Shown here: positions 16,931-25,451 of the stretch, in pieces
Layout: every line of letters starts with the position of its first letter
Position numbering within the stretch: the stretch's first letter is position 1
Origin: a bacterium
GTDB lineage: Bacteria > Bacillota > Clostridia > Oscillospirales > Acutalibacteraceae
Assembly (NCBI GenBank): GCA_020627425.1
Contig: JAHKXX010000101.1
Location: 1 to 36,793 of the forward strand
DNA length: 36,793 nt
Direction of reading: 5' to 3'
The notes under the pieces: model-generated
Told to the model about the DNA's origin: nothing
Seen by the model: the letters and a program-made list of their open reading frames with translations, nothing else
The model's database searches: none
Translations under genes and position numbers: made by a program

Positions 16931-17095
16931 GCAGAAAAGCCAAATGAACTTGTCATTACTCCAAACCAGCACGAGCGGCACCCTGAGTGCCGCGACGCGG
17001 ACTGAGAGGTACAATAAACCCAACTCGACCGCGTGCCAACAAAGCGGGCGGTAACACACACCCGAGTGCGCGAATTGCTCAGCGCGAGCACGCGC
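16931..17095 (-). repeat. Structured intergenic repeat, arm D2
   Basis: The outer hairpin GCGCG-TGCT-CGCGC (17082-17095) directly follows the TAA stop of the G5/3D gene. The conserved box, TTGGCACGCGGTCGAG and the second hairpin GCGGCAC-TCAGG-GTGCCGC follow. The inner end is diverged. Confidence 0.85.
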
Positions 17096-18352
17096 TTAGT
17101 TGTAGGTTGCGCTTTCGGGAACACCGCTGAGGACGTATATTGTAACGTCACGTCTGCCGAATACGCAGCACTCGTCAAGAGTGTCATAGTACAGGTCAAC
17201 GATAGCGGTACCTTCCCATAATGCTCCGCCTGTGTCACCTGCTACGGCATAACCGTAAACTACCTGTCCGTCGTTTGATACTATATAAAGTATTGAACCG
17301 TAGGGGATGATGTCGGGGTCAACGGCTACAACACCATAACGTGCTGCTCTGCCTGTTGCGGTAAGAGGATGCTCCTCCTCTGAATAATATGCTGTACCCG
17401 AACCTGTGAGTACCTGTGTGTAATCTACTGTGTTTCCGTTGGGATCTGTAAGAGTCTTTTCTGTCTCGTTGACGGTTATTGCTCCGCTGGAGGTTGAGAA
17501 ACGGTTTACTCTTTCCTTGGTTCCTACCAGTACTACCTCGTTTACAGGCTCCTTTACGACCTCGCTGCTAAGCTTTTTGCTTTCAACGACCTTGCCGTTT
17601 ACTATCTTGTCATTGGTTACTATCTTGCGCTCGCCCTCGACGCCGCTTCTTATTACTTTTCTCTCGCCGTCGTACAGTTCGTCGCTTGACTGTGTCTCTG
17701 TCTTGTAGCCTATCTTTTCTATCTTTGTGTTTTTCTTATAGGTCGTGTTCTCAATCTTTATCTCGAGTCCGTTTTCAACCTTCTGGTTACCATTTGTTAA
17801 AAGCTTGTCGTTCTTATTAAGCTCTATATCAAGATACTTAAGAGCCTGCTGAACTGTACCCTCGGGTACTTCCTTGCTGTATATCTTGCCTCTGAGATTT
17901 ACCTTTACAGTGTAAAAACGCTTTATGGTTATCTCTGAGCTTTCCGAGCCGCCGGATGCTTTCTCGGACAGTGAAGCGGAATCATTCTGGCTGAGTGTCA
18001 TTCCTGCTGCCTTGAGAGCGTCAGCTACAGTTCCTTCATCAAATGTAATAAATCTGCTTTCTTTGCCGTCCATTGAAAACGCACGCATTATAGAAATGTT
18101 TACGTTGTTAGCCTCGGCATCGGTGCGTACAAGCTTGTCGTTGCTGCCAAGCTCGACTCCTGCGCGTACAAGTATAGCGTCAGTGTCGGAATTCATAGTG
18201 TTGATAGTCATTGTCTTTTCGCCGTCTGTTACTGTAACGGTTTTTGATAACGCCGTAACCGAGAACGCAGCCGTAAGGCATATAGTACCCATAAGCGCAA
18301 CCGAAACTGCTTTTTGAAGTCCCTTATAGCGATTGTTGTTTTGACCGTTCAT
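17096..18352 (-). CDS. yabE: G5 and 3D domain cell-wall protein (YabE-like)
   Basis: The protein of about 418 residues has an N-terminal signal or anchor helix (about 15-37), ubiquitin-like DUF348 repeats (about 40-215), a G5 domain (about 220-300) and a C-terminal 3D domain. The three aspartates that name the 3D fold are visible in VVAVDPDIIPYGS, VAGDTGGALW and AIVDLYY. This matches YabE/Rpf-like and MltA-type proteins that cleave or remodel peptidoglycan outside the membrane. The ATG at 18352 has AAGGAG 11 nt upstream; a TTG at 18358, 5 nt from the same site, is equally possible. It has a consensus promoter, and repeat D2 starts at its stop codon. Confidence 0.88.
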   Translation of the reverse strand: MNGQNNNRYKGLQKAVSVALMGTICLTAAFSVTALSKTVTVTDGEKTMTINTMNSDTDAILVRAGVELGSNDKLVRTDAEANNVNISIMRAFSMDGKESRFITFDEGTVADALKAAGMTLSQNDSASLSEKASGGSESSEITIKRFYTVKVNLRGKIYSKEVPEGTVQQALKYLDIELNKNDKLLTNGNQKVENGLEIKIENTTYKKNTKIEKIGYKTETQSSDELYDGERKVIRSGVEGERKIVTNDKIVNGKVVESKKLSSEVVKEPVNEVVLVGTKERVNRFSTSSGAITVNETEKTLTDPNGNTVDYTQVLTGSGTAYYSEEEHPLTATGRAARYGVVAVDPDIIPYGSILYIVSNDGQVVYGYAVAGDTGGALWEGTAIVDLYYDTLDECCVFGRRDVTIYVLSGVPESATYN

Positions 18353-18417
18353 AATCAAGTGTTCTCCTTAGACTGACCTGCGTTTTATGTATGCAGACCG
18401 TTTTAGTTGATGGTGTT

Positions 18418-18446
18418 ATTATAATCCGACTAAACGGAATTGTCAA
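18418..18446 (-). promoter_or_regulatory. Consensus sigma-A promoter of the G5/3D gene
   Basis: On the minus strand a perfect TTGACA (18441-18446) and TATAAT (18418-18423) are 17 bp apart. The leader is about 60 nt. Unlike most promoters in the window it has no repeat next to it and no G-rich spacer. Confidence 0.9.
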
Positions 18447-18449
18447 AAA

Positions 18450-19020
18450 AAAACCAGAAGAATTTTTGTATAGTATGCACAAAATTGTTTGTCGAAAGAT
18501 TATTCTAAGAGTCCTGTTAATTCTGCAAAAGAATTATTATCGCTATTTTTTTGGCATTTTAGTAGAATTCCAAAGGTTACAAGAATGTAATACCTTTTTT
18601 GACCGGTATTTCGAAAAAAAAACGAAGCAAGACCTCCAAAAAATCCAGTAATAATCGGATTTTTATCAAAAATGATGTCATAAAAACCGCACTCAATATA
18701 AATTACGAAAAAATAATGAATATATTCTGAAAAGGAAAAATAAACGGTGTATTTCTGCATAAAAGACAGATATAAAAACGACCTTTTTCTCGGAAAAATC
18801 TTGTAAATATCCCATTTTATCATTATACAGTCTGTAATAAAAAAGCAAAATGATACTGATAATATATAAAGCAGAATTTTAACCTAATGGTTACAAGCCT
18901 GTTACAATTTGTTTTTTTATGTCGAATTAGTGTAACAATTATAAAAACCGCTTTAACTTAATAAACAAAAAAGAAACCAAAGACAATAAGGAAATTTGCT
19001 TTATCTGTTTTTGCAGCATA
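18450..19020. other. AT-rich gene-free stretch
   Basis: About 570 bp that are clearly more AT-rich than the surroundings. It holds a weak hairpin AAAAATCC/GGATTTTT (18639-18664), another near 18575-18600, and repeated GTTACA/TGTAAC motifs at 18891-18940. A 107-codon minus-strand frame at 18500-18823 has no ribosome site and an odd Phe/Tyr-rich composition, so I do not call it. No repeat arm lies here. Confidence 0.5.
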
Positions 19021-19026
19021 ATAAAA

Positions 19027-19044
19027 GACCGCCGTGCGGCGGTC
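19027..19044 (-). terminator. Intrinsic terminator of the tatD-SDR-ThyX-like unit
   Basis: GACCGCCG and CGGCGGTC pair around a 2-nt apex, followed on the minus strand by TTTTATTAT. It lies 6 nt after the stop codon. Confidence 0.85.
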
Positions 19045-19049
19045 GATGG

Positions 19050-19667
19050 CTATTCACAAATAATCAGCTCTTTTGCATAGGGCAGCTTTGAAATATGATC
19101 ACAGAAAGTATGCCATTCGTCGAGCTTGTGGGATCTTCGCGCATTATAAATACCGATAAGGTTTTCATAATTCATTGTACAGGTGCGCATCTGGTTATAG
19201 CTTGACGGAAGAAGCTGGATAATATCGTACCAGATCTGTTTATCCTTTGTCTCGACAAACTGTTTTCTTAAGTTTTCAAGATAGTCTATGAGCGTCTGCA
19301 TAAACGAGAGAGTCTGCTCTGACATCTTATCGGTGCTGAAATGAGACATTTCAAAGGGAGCGGAGGTTATCTTGTGCATTGTACTTGTTGAATTTGCGAC
19401 GGTTCCTACTTTATAGGTATCGTATTCCTTCCACCAGTACATAGGCGCGGTAATATCCATTGTAACAAAGATCTGTCGGAGAAACTTTCTGTGGTCGCTG
19501 CCTGCCTTACGAAGTCTTACGGCAAGCGAGAGGTCGTTTTCTCCAAAGACGAAGTTACCGTTTTCATCAAAGCTGCTATCCATTCTTCCCCAGCTGTTCA
19601 TAGGGTTTCGGGCGCCTCTGATAGCGTTGTCGAAGTTCATAGCCTTCATATTATTTATTTCAAGCAT
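19050..19667 (-). CDS. ThyX-like protein without the RHR motif (function unknown)
   Basis: The 205-residue protein looks distantly related to FAD-dependent thymidylate synthase ThyX. Residues 74-97 (APMYWWKEYDTYKV then GTVANSTSTM) line up without gaps with the ThyX signature APIFVARQWFRHR plus the following S-N-E-S-R-Y residues. However, the RHR triplet becomes TYK and the later signature residues are mostly changed. The flanking LRKAGSDHRKFLRQIFVTMD and LLPSSYNQMRTCTMNYENL look like conserved helices. It is therefore unlikely to make dTMP in the usual way. The alignment is from memory and moderate in confidence. The ATG at 19667 has AAAGGAA 8 nt upstream, overlapping the SDR stop; longer in-frame versions are unlikely. 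Confidence 0.6.
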   Translation of the reverse strand: MLEINNMKAMNFDNAIRGARNPMNSWGRMDSSFDENGNFVFGENDLSLAVRLRKAGSDHRKFLRQIFVTMDITAPMYWWKEYDTYKVGTVANSTSTMHKITSAPFEMSHFSTDKMSEQTLSFMQTLIDYLENLRKQFVETKDKQIWYDIIQLLPSSYNQMRTCTMNYENLIGIYNARRSHKLDEWHTFCDHISKLPYAKELIICE

Positions 19668-19680
19668 ATTTAAGTTCCTT

Positions 19681-20433
19681 TCAGCCCTTCTTTTTCTGGA
19701 AGGTATAGCATATATGCGCGGCAGCCTTTTCGGGGCAAAGGCGCTTTGCAAATTTGAGGCATTTCATTTTTACTGTAGGTATCACATATAGTTTGCCGTC
19801 CATAACTCCGTCAATACCCTGCTGAGCGACTGTCTTGCTGTCGATAGGTGAAGCTGCAAAGCTGACATTAGCGACATCATTAAACTCGGTATCTACGGGT
19901 CCGGGGCAAAGCGCGCAGATATGAACGCTGCTGTTGCGGCGTTTAAGCTCCTCATATATAGCTCCGGTAAGGCTTACTACATAGTTTTTGGTCGCATAGT
20001 AGGTAGCCATAAGCGGACCGGGGAAAAATCCGGCTATAGAAGCGACGTTCAAAATATACCCACGGTTTCTGTTGACGAAGTCCTGTAGAAAAAGCTTGGT
20101 AAGGATATGTACTGCCGTTATGTTTGTCTGTATCATTTTCATTTCTGTAGACAGAGGTGTATCGGTAAATCTGCCGTAAAGACCGAAGCCGGCACAGTTC
20201 ACAAGCATTTGTATCTCGTCGTCAGTCTGGAGCACCTCGTGAAGCTTCATACACTCGTCTACGTGTGATACATCACACCGAACGCAGCGTGCGTGCTTGC
20301 CGAGTTCTTTTTTTAGCTCCATAAGTCTGTCGGCTCTGCGTGCGACGAGTATAACGTCCCATCCTCTGCACACCAGTGCTCTTGCTATATCTCTGCCTAT
20401 TCCGGAGCTTGCTCCGGTAACTACTGCTTTCAT
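19681..20433 (-). CDS. Short-chain dehydrogenase/reductase
   Basis: The 250-residue protein is a classical SDR. It has the dinucleotide motif TGASSGIG at 6-13, NCAG at 79-82, Asn104, and the catalytic Ser132 and Tyr145-x-x-x-Lys149 (YYATK). Arg32 and Arg33 after the second strand suggest NADP use. The C-terminal extension after residue 200 resembles the DltE/YqjQ-like SDR group. The substrate cannot be told. It overlaps the tatD end by 4 nt and is followed within 14 nt by the ThyX-like gene. Confidence 0.9.
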   Translation of the reverse strand: MKAVVTGASSGIGRDIARALVCRGWDVILVARRADRLMELKKELGKHARCVRCDVSHVDECMKLHEVLQTDDEIQMLVNCAGFGLYGRFTDTPLSTEMKMIQTNITAVHILTKLFLQDFVNRNRGYILNVASIAGFFPGPLMATYYATKNYVVSLTGAIYEELKRRNSSVHICALCPGPVDTEFNDVANVSFAASPIDSKTVAQQGIDGVMDGKLYVIPTVKMKCLKFAKRLCPEKAAAHICYTFQKKKG

Positions 20434-21212
20434 ATATTATTCCTCCGTCTGTTGATACCATAGACTTCCACAGCGTTTTGCCTTGTTATTTCAAGTACGC
20501 TTTCGGCATCCGTATTTTTTATTTCCGCAATTTTTTGTGCTGTATATATAATGTATGAAGAGTCGTTGCGTTTTCCTCTGTATGGCACAGGGGAAAGATA
20601 GGGGCAGTCCGTCTCGAGGACTATTCTTTCAAGCGGAACGCTTTCTATAACAGAAACTGCTTTTTTCGCATTTTTAAAGGTTACTACGCCGCCCATACCT
20701 ATATACATACCGAGCTTTACGATTTCGGCTGCCATTTCGGCGCTGCCCGAAAAGCAGTGAAGAATACCCCGGGGCTTATATTTTTTCAGTATATTGAGGG
20801 TATCGCCGTGCGCCTCTCTGTCGTGTATATTGACCGGGAGAGACAGCCGAAGGCTCAGCTTAAGCTGTTTTTCAAACACTTCCCTCTGAAGCTCTCTCGG
20901 AACATCATAGTAATAATCAAGTCCTATCTCGCCCACTGCCACTACTTTTTCATCATCATAAAGCGGCAAAAGCTTTTCCAGCTCCCCGACAGAATTATTA
21001 TCGAGATACTCGGGGTGAAGTCCCACCGCGGCGTACACATTTTCATATTTATGTGCAAGCTCCACGCTGAATCTTGATGTTTCTACATCCGTGCCCTGAT
21101 TAACTATCGCACAAACTCCCTTATTATTAAACAGCTCATTTAGTAATTCATCTCTATCCTCATCAAACTGTTTATCATCATAATGTGCATGTGTATCAAA
21201 TATACGATTCAT
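20430..21212 (-). CDS. tatD: TatD-family metal-dependent deoxyribonuclease
   Basis: The 260-residue protein carries the TatD metal site: His8 and His10 (DTHAH), Glu95 (GEIGLDY), His130 (NIHDREA), His152 (LHCFSG) and Asp202 (ETDCPYLSP). TatD enzymes are 3'-5' exonucleases on DNA linked to repair and DNA turnover. Length is normal. It is the first gene of a three-gene unit with the SDR and the ThyX-like protein, driven by the promoter at 21244-21272 next to repeat E. Confidence 0.95.
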   Translation of the reverse strand: MNRIFDTHAHYDDKQFDEDRDELLNELFNNKGVCAIVNQGTDVETSRFSVELAHKYENVYAAVGLHPEYLDNNSVGELEKLLPLYDDEKVVAVGEIGLDYYYDVPRELQREVFEKQLKLSLRLSLPVNIHDREAHGDTLNILKKYKPRGILHCFSGSAEMAAEIVKLGMYIGMGGVVTFKNAKKAVSVIESVPLERIVLETDCPYLSPVPYRGKRNDSSYIIYTAQKIAEIKNTDAESVLEITRQNAVEVYGINRRRNNI

Positions 21213-21243
21213 CTATCCGTCCCCCAACTCCTCTGTCTCCCCT

Positions 21244-21272
21244 ATTATACCCCATAATCCCCCCTATTTCAA
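21244..21272 (-). promoter_or_regulatory. Promoter of tatD
   Basis: On the minus strand TTGAAA (21267-21272) and TATAAT (21244-21249) are 17 bp apart, with two G runs in the spacer. The -35 directly abuts repeat E. Confidence 0.8.
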
Positions 21273-21529
21273 GCGGCGGAGTGCCTCCGCGGTCAATTCA
21301 CGCACTCTGGTTGGTGTTACCCCTACCTTATCAGCACGCGTACGAGTTTGGTTTATTGTACCTCTACATCCGCACCACAGCGCATAGAGCGCTGCTTGTG
21401 CTGGTTGGGAGTGAAGATTAAAATGCTTTCTACTCTATTCAATTTCCCCAAAAAACAGTACGGTGAGTATGATGTGAGTTTCTCACAATTGTTAATTTTT
21501 AAGTTTTAAGGTTTCCGTCTTCAGTAAAC
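21273..21529 (+). repeat. Structured intergenic repeat, arm E plus part of the centre
   Basis: Outer hairpin GCGGAG-TGC-CTCCGC (21276-21290) is followed by the conserved box, CAGCACGCGTACGAG and the second hairpin CAGCGC-ATAGA-GCGCTG, whose changed pairs are compensatory. From about 21448 it continues into the centre sequence, with TGTGAG-TTT-CTCACA, ending at CTTCAGTAAA. It fills the gap between tatD and the phospholipase-like gene. Confidence 0.85.
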
Positions 21530-21542
21530 ATTTCTTCCGGGA

Positions 21543-22466
21543 TCATTTTACGCTATCCTTTTTTGCGCTGTCATATCCGGAGAAGGAGAGGGCGCAGTCG
21601 TTATGAGTCAGTGGAGTTCCGGAGAGAAGCTTGCCGATAAGGATAAATGAAAGTACGGCGGCACGGTCTACAAGATCGAAAAAGGAATCGTTGTAGTATT
21701 TATCCTCGATAGCGGAGTACCATATTCCACGCCTGAGGTTTGCGTAGTCCTTAGAAAGATCCAGATGATAGCTGCGCAGGATCGGAGATAATAACGGAGG
21801 TAAGCCTAATATGCGCTCGCCTTTCGTTATGAGGGTATGCTTTATGCTATAGGGGTCATTAAGACCCTTCAGAGACTTGTACCAGTCGGTCTGCACCTGC
21901 ATAAGTTTTTTGTCAGAAACAAGACAGCCGGCACTGTATTTCAGAAAATCTTTATATATACCGGTTATAGCATCGTTTGTCGTCTTGTCCAAGGGGGTCG
22001 CCGAATACAGAGGAAAGCTGTTTACGCATCTGTTCTGCTCTGCCTTCAGAAAGATAGTGTCAAGCGCGGACTCTATCTCGTGGTGAAAGGACGACTCGTT
22101 CCTTGACGGGTCGCGTTCTGCCATTTTAGAACTGAGATACAATATATACGGGTGACAAACACTGTCAAGTGCATAGTGCGTTATAAATCCGAGAGTATAG
22201 CTCATAGCAGTGTCGTTACGGGTCTTGCGTGAATAAGAAAAGAATCTGTTTATTATATACTCGGCGTTTGTTCGGTGCATAACTCTGCCGACGGTACGCA
22301 GCGAGTCGCCGTGCTGCCACGGCATAGCCCTGTGAAGAAAAAACAGATCGGGACCTGACGCACCCCACATAAAAGCCGTGTGATCAATATTAAGCTCCGG
22401 TACAGACTGCTTTACCGAGGAGTATATTCTTTCCGACAGAAGATAATGTGATATTACCGCAGGCAT
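21543..22466 (-). CDS. Zinc-dependent phospholipase C-family protein
   Basis: The 307-residue protein belongs to the bacterial zinc-dependent phospholipase C/S1-P1-like group. It opens MPAVISHYLLSERIY and has many helix histidines: WGASGPDLFFLHRAMPW, GFITHYALDSVCHPYILY and FHHEIESALD, consistent with a multi-zinc site. It has no signal peptide, so a cytoplasmic hydrolase is more likely than a toxin. The substrate is unknown. It begins 10 bp after pcrA on the same strand and is the end of that unit. No terminator is visible; repeat E follows within 14 bp. Confidence 0.85.
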   Translation of the reverse strand: MPAVISHYLLSERIYSSVKQSVPELNIDHTAFMWGASGPDLFFLHRAMPWQHGDSLRTVGRVMHRTNAEYIINRFFSYSRKTRNDTAMSYTLGFITHYALDSVCHPYILYLSSKMAERDPSRNESSFHHEIESALDTIFLKAEQNRCVNSFPLYSATPLDKTTNDAITGIYKDFLKYSAGCLVSDKKLMQVQTDWYKSLKGLNDPYSIKHTLITKGERILGLPPLLSPILRSYHLDLSKDYANLRRGIWYSAIEDKYYNDSFFDLVDRAAVLSFILIGKLLSGTPLTHNDCALSFSGYDSAKKDSVK

Positions 22467-22476
22467 TTACTCAACC

Positions 22477-24846
22477 TCACTCTATTATTTTTAGTTTTGC
22501 GGAAGACGCCATAAGCTTCTTTGTTCCTGCACTGTCAAAGGCGACCTCTACAAGACAGTCCGACGCCATCGGTCTGGTACTCAGAACAATGCCCGAGCCG
22601 AAGGAGTTGTGTTCTACCCTCATTCCTACGCTGTAATTCGTTTTGCTGCCGGCAGCAGCGTTTGTACCTATTACCTTGCTCTGCGCTATATCGTGACGGC
22701 GCAGATCTCTTTGACGGGGGATATAAACGCTTTTGTCTGTTTTTATTTCTCTGTGCTTTTTCTCTATGTTCTCCTGCGGCAGCTCTCTGAGAAAGCGCGA
22801 GGGTATGTTTCTTGTTGTATGACCGAACAGCATACGGCTCTCGGAATTAATAAAATAAAGCTCTCGCTTTGCCCTTGTTATACCGACATATGCAAGCCGT
22901 CTTTCCTCCTGCATATCCTCGTCGCTGTTTTTGGCTCCGAAGCCCGGGAAGATATTTTCCTCCATACCGGGTATAAACACGCACGGAAACTCCAGTCCCT
23001 TTGCGGAGTGCAGAGTCATAAGCACTACTTTGCCGCTGTCCTCTTCGTCGCTATAGGTATCAATATCCGTCATAAGGGCAGCCTCCTCAAGAAAGCCCTG
23101 TATAGACGCGTCGTCGCCGTTTTCCTGCTCGTACTGTATGATACTTGATTTAAGCTCTTGTATATTCTCTACGGCTGTGTCGCCGTGGTCGCTCTCGTGC
23201 ATTATAAAGCTTTCGTACTGAGTACGACTAAGCAGCTCGTCATACACCTCTGACAGCGGCATATCATCAAGCATATCCGTCAGCTCTTCTATCATCCTGT
23301 AAAAGCCCATCAGCTTGTCGCGGCTTCTTGACAGAGCCTCGAACTCGTCCGACTGTGTAATGGTCTCATACATACTCTGTCCGAGAGTGTTGCTTATTTC
23401 CTCCAGCTGACCGATAGTCCTGTCGCCGATACCGCGCTTTGGTACGTTTATTATTCTTTTCAGTCTGCTATTGTCGTGATGATTGCTGATAAGGTTCAGA
23501 TATGCCATCATATCGCGTATTTCTCTGCGCTCATAAAACCTGTGACCGCCGATTATCCTGTACGGCACGGCGTTTCTCACCAGTGCGCGCTCTATGGACT
23601 GCGACTGGGAGTTCATACGGTAAAGCACGGAATAATCAGAGTAGCTGCCGCCGTTTTTTACGCCTTCGGTGATGGTGTTTATTATAAACCTGCTCTCGTC
23701 GTTTTCGTCGCTTGCGGTGTACCATACTATGCTGTTACCCTGATCGTTGCCTGTCCAGAGCGTTTTTGATTTTCGGAGAGAGTTGTTTTTTATAACGGCG
23801 TTTGCCGCGTCAAGTATCGTTTTTGTAGAGCGGTAATTCTGCTCTAACTTTACCGTTCTTGCGTCCTCATAGTCCTTCTCAAATTCCAGTATATTGCGGA
23901 CGGTGGCGCCTCTGAATTTATATATGCTCTGGTCGTCGTCGCCCACAACGCAGATATTCCTGTATTTATCGGCAAGCAGTCTGACAAGCTCATACTGAAG
24001 AAGATTTGTATCCTGATACTCGTCAACCATAATATATTTAAACTGTTCCTGATAATGCTCTAAAATATCAGGACAGGTCTTAAACAGCACAACGGTATTA
24101 AAGATTATATCGTCAAAGTCCATAGCGTCGGCTTTCAGCAGTCGGTGCTGATAATTGTCATATATATTGGAAATGGTTTTCAGTCTTGCGTCTGTACCGG
24201 CGGCGGTTTTAAAAAGCCCGGGGTCTGTCATCTCGTCCTTTGCGTGAGATATAGCGGACATAACCGATCTTATCGGCATCATTTTTTCGTCGATCCTCAG
24301 CCCCTTCATAATATCCTTTATAAGGCGCTTCTGATCGTCCGTATCGTATATTGTAAAATGATTTGTATAGCCTATTCTGTCTCCGTATCTTCTCAGTATC
24401 CTTGCACAGCTTGAATGAAACGTAGACGCCCATATATCGTTGCCTATATCGCCAACCTTTGCACATATACGGCTTTTAAGCTCGTTTGCAGCCTTATTTG
24501 TAAAGGTTATGGCAAGTATTCTCCACGGGTACACCCGTGATACGGACAGTCTGTCTGCTATCTCGTCAGGCAGTCTCTCATCGGTTTCTGCGGATCTTTT
24601 TATTATTTCTGTTTCTTCATCGGAAAATTCGCCGTACACGGTGTCACTTTCGTAAGCCTCGCCCCAGCGCAGTATATTTGCTATCCTGTTTACAAGCACA
24701 GTCGTTTTTCCGCTTCCTGCTCCTGCGAGTATCTGAAGCGGTCCTCTCGTCGTAAGCGTTGCTGCTCTTTGCATATCGTTAAGTGAAGAAAATTCTTTTT
24801 CTATTATTCTTTTCCTCAGTCTGATCAATTCTTCTTTTTCGGTCAA
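22477..24846 (-). CDS. pcrA: UvrD/PcrA-type SF1A DNA helicase
   Basis: This protein of about 789 residues is a 3'-5' DNA helicase. It has Walker A LAGAGSGKT at 40-48, ITFTNKAANELKSRI, VDEYQDTN, VVGDDDQSIYKFRGA, QNYRSTK, TLHSAKGLEFPCVFI and YVGITRAKRELYF. The C-terminus (VGMRVEHNSFGSGIV to SSAKLKIIE) matches the PcrA Tudor-like domain that contacts RNA polymerase. PcrA resolves replication-transcription conflicts and acts in repair. The start is probably the TTG at 24846 with AAGGAAGG upstream. An ATG at 24895 in another frame context lacks a ribosome site, and a longer frame reaching 25014 runs through repeat F1. Confidence 0.93.
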   Translation of the reverse strand: MTEKEELIRLRKRIIEKEFSSLNDMQRAATLTTRGPLQILAGAGSGKTTVLVNRIANILRWGEAYESDTVYGEFSDEETEIIKRSAETDERLPDEIADRLSVSRVYPWRILAITFTNKAANELKSRICAKVGDIGNDIWASTFHSSCARILRRYGDRIGYTNHFTIYDTDDQKRLIKDIMKGLRIDEKMMPIRSVMSAISHAKDEMTDPGLFKTAAGTDARLKTISNIYDNYQHRLLKADAMDFDDIIFNTVVLFKTCPDILEHYQEQFKYIMVDEYQDTNLLQYELVRLLADKYRNICVVGDDDQSIYKFRGATVRNILEFEKDYEDARTVKLEQNYRSTKTILDAANAVIKNNSLRKSKTLWTGNDQGNSIVWYTASDENDESRFIINTITEGVKNGGSYSDYSVLYRMNSQSQSIERALVRNAVPYRIIGGHRFYERREIRDMMAYLNLISNHHDNSRLKRIINVPKRGIGDRTIGQLEEISNTLGQSMYETITQSDEFEALSRSRDKLMGFYRMIEELTDMLDDMPLSEVYDELLSRTQYESFIMHESDHGDTAVENIQELKSSIIQYEQENGDDASIQGFLEEAALMTDIDTYSDEEDSGKVVLMTLHSAKGLEFPCVFIPGMEENIFPGFGAKNSDEDMQEERRLAYVGITRAKRELYFINSESRMLFGHTTRNIPSRFLRELPQENIEKKHREIKTDKSVYIPRQRDLRRHDIAQSKVIGTNAAAGSKTNYSVGMRVEHNSFGSGIVLSTRPMASDCLVEVAFDSAGTKKLMASSAKLKIIE

Positions 24847-24910
24847 TCCTATTCGTCCTTCCTTTTTAGGATAAGCACTCCCCTTCATCCGGCAAAGTAC
24901 TCTGTCCGTA

Positions 24911-24940
24911 ATTATACCACACCCTCCACCCAAAAAACAA
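24911..24940 (-). promoter_or_regulatory. Promoter of pcrA
   Basis: On the minus strand TTGTTT (24935-24940) and TATAAT (24911-24916, preceded by TGG) are 18 bp apart, with a G-rich spacer. The -35 directly abuts the outer hairpin of repeat F1. Confidence 0.75.
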
Positions 24941-25142
24941 CCCGGTGCCCGGGCGGCGTGCCTCCGGCGCGTGCTCGCGCTGAGCAATTCGCGCACTCTG
25001 ATTGATGTTACCACCTACCTATCGGCACGCGTACGAGTGGGGTTTATTGTCCCTCTCCGTCCGCGCCGTGCCGCACAGGGCGGCACTTGACGCTGCTTTA
25101 GAGTGGAGGCGAGTGTGTTTGTCTATTTTATTTATCGTCTCC
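24941..25142 (+). repeat. Structured intergenic repeat, arm F1
   Basis: It begins with hairpin CCCGG-TGC-CCGGG, a degenerate second hairpin, then GCGCG-TGCT-CGCGC. The conserved box, CGGCACGCGTACGAG and the second hairpin GTGCCGC-ACAGG-GCGGCAC follow. It ends at TTTATCGTCTCC and pairs with F2 as a 510-bp inverted element. Confidence 0.88.
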
Positions 25143-25234
25143 GTTTTTAAAAAATACTGAAGACTTAAGACTGAAAACTGAAAAATGAATAATGATTGTG
25201 TGAACTCACATCATACTTGCCGTATTGCCTTTTT
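25143..25234. repeat. AT-rich centre of element F
   Basis: Carries AATACTGAAGACTTAAGACTG and AACTCACATCATACTTGCCG, closely matching the centres of B and G. GTCTCC and GGAGAC bound it. Confidence 0.75.
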
Positions 25235-25450
25235 GGAGACAATAAGTAAAATAGAGAAATATACCAGCCTTCACTATTAAGCAGCACGAGCGCCGCCCTG
25301 AGCGGCGTGACGCGGAAAAAGAGGTAGAATAAACCAAGCTTGAGACGTTGCTCTGTAGTAGGCGGTAACAATAATTTGCCACGCTGCGGCGTGCCGTGCA
25401 CGCCCTTGCCGCCGTGCGGCAAGAGAGAGTTGACAGCACAGGCACTGTGT
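25235..25450 (-). repeat. Structured intergenic repeat, arm F2 (variant with extra hairpins)
   Basis: The outer hairpin is CACAG-TGC-CTGTG (25437-25449). Between it and the body is an extra block with hairpins CTTGCCG-CACGG-CGGCAAG and GGCGTG-CACGG-CACGCC, shared only with G2. The usual TTGGCACGCG is replaced by GAGCAACGTCTCAAG. The second hairpin is CGCCGC-TCAGG-GCGGCG. Confidence 0.85.
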
Positions 25451-25451
25451 G

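Noticed and set aside
18500..18823. A 107-codon minus-strand frame in the AT-rich gap.
   Set aside because: It has no ribosome site, a Phe/Tyr/Ile-rich composition typical of AT-rich noncoding DNA, and no recognisable family.
22477..25014. A longer pcrA start upstream of 24846.
   Set aside because: The extension would translate repeat F1 and the promoter itself; the TTG at 24846 has a good ribosome site and gives a normal PcrA N-terminus.
24941..25450. Repeats as a CRISPR array.
   Set aside because: The units are dispersed, long, inverted and diverged, with no regular spacers and no cas genes.
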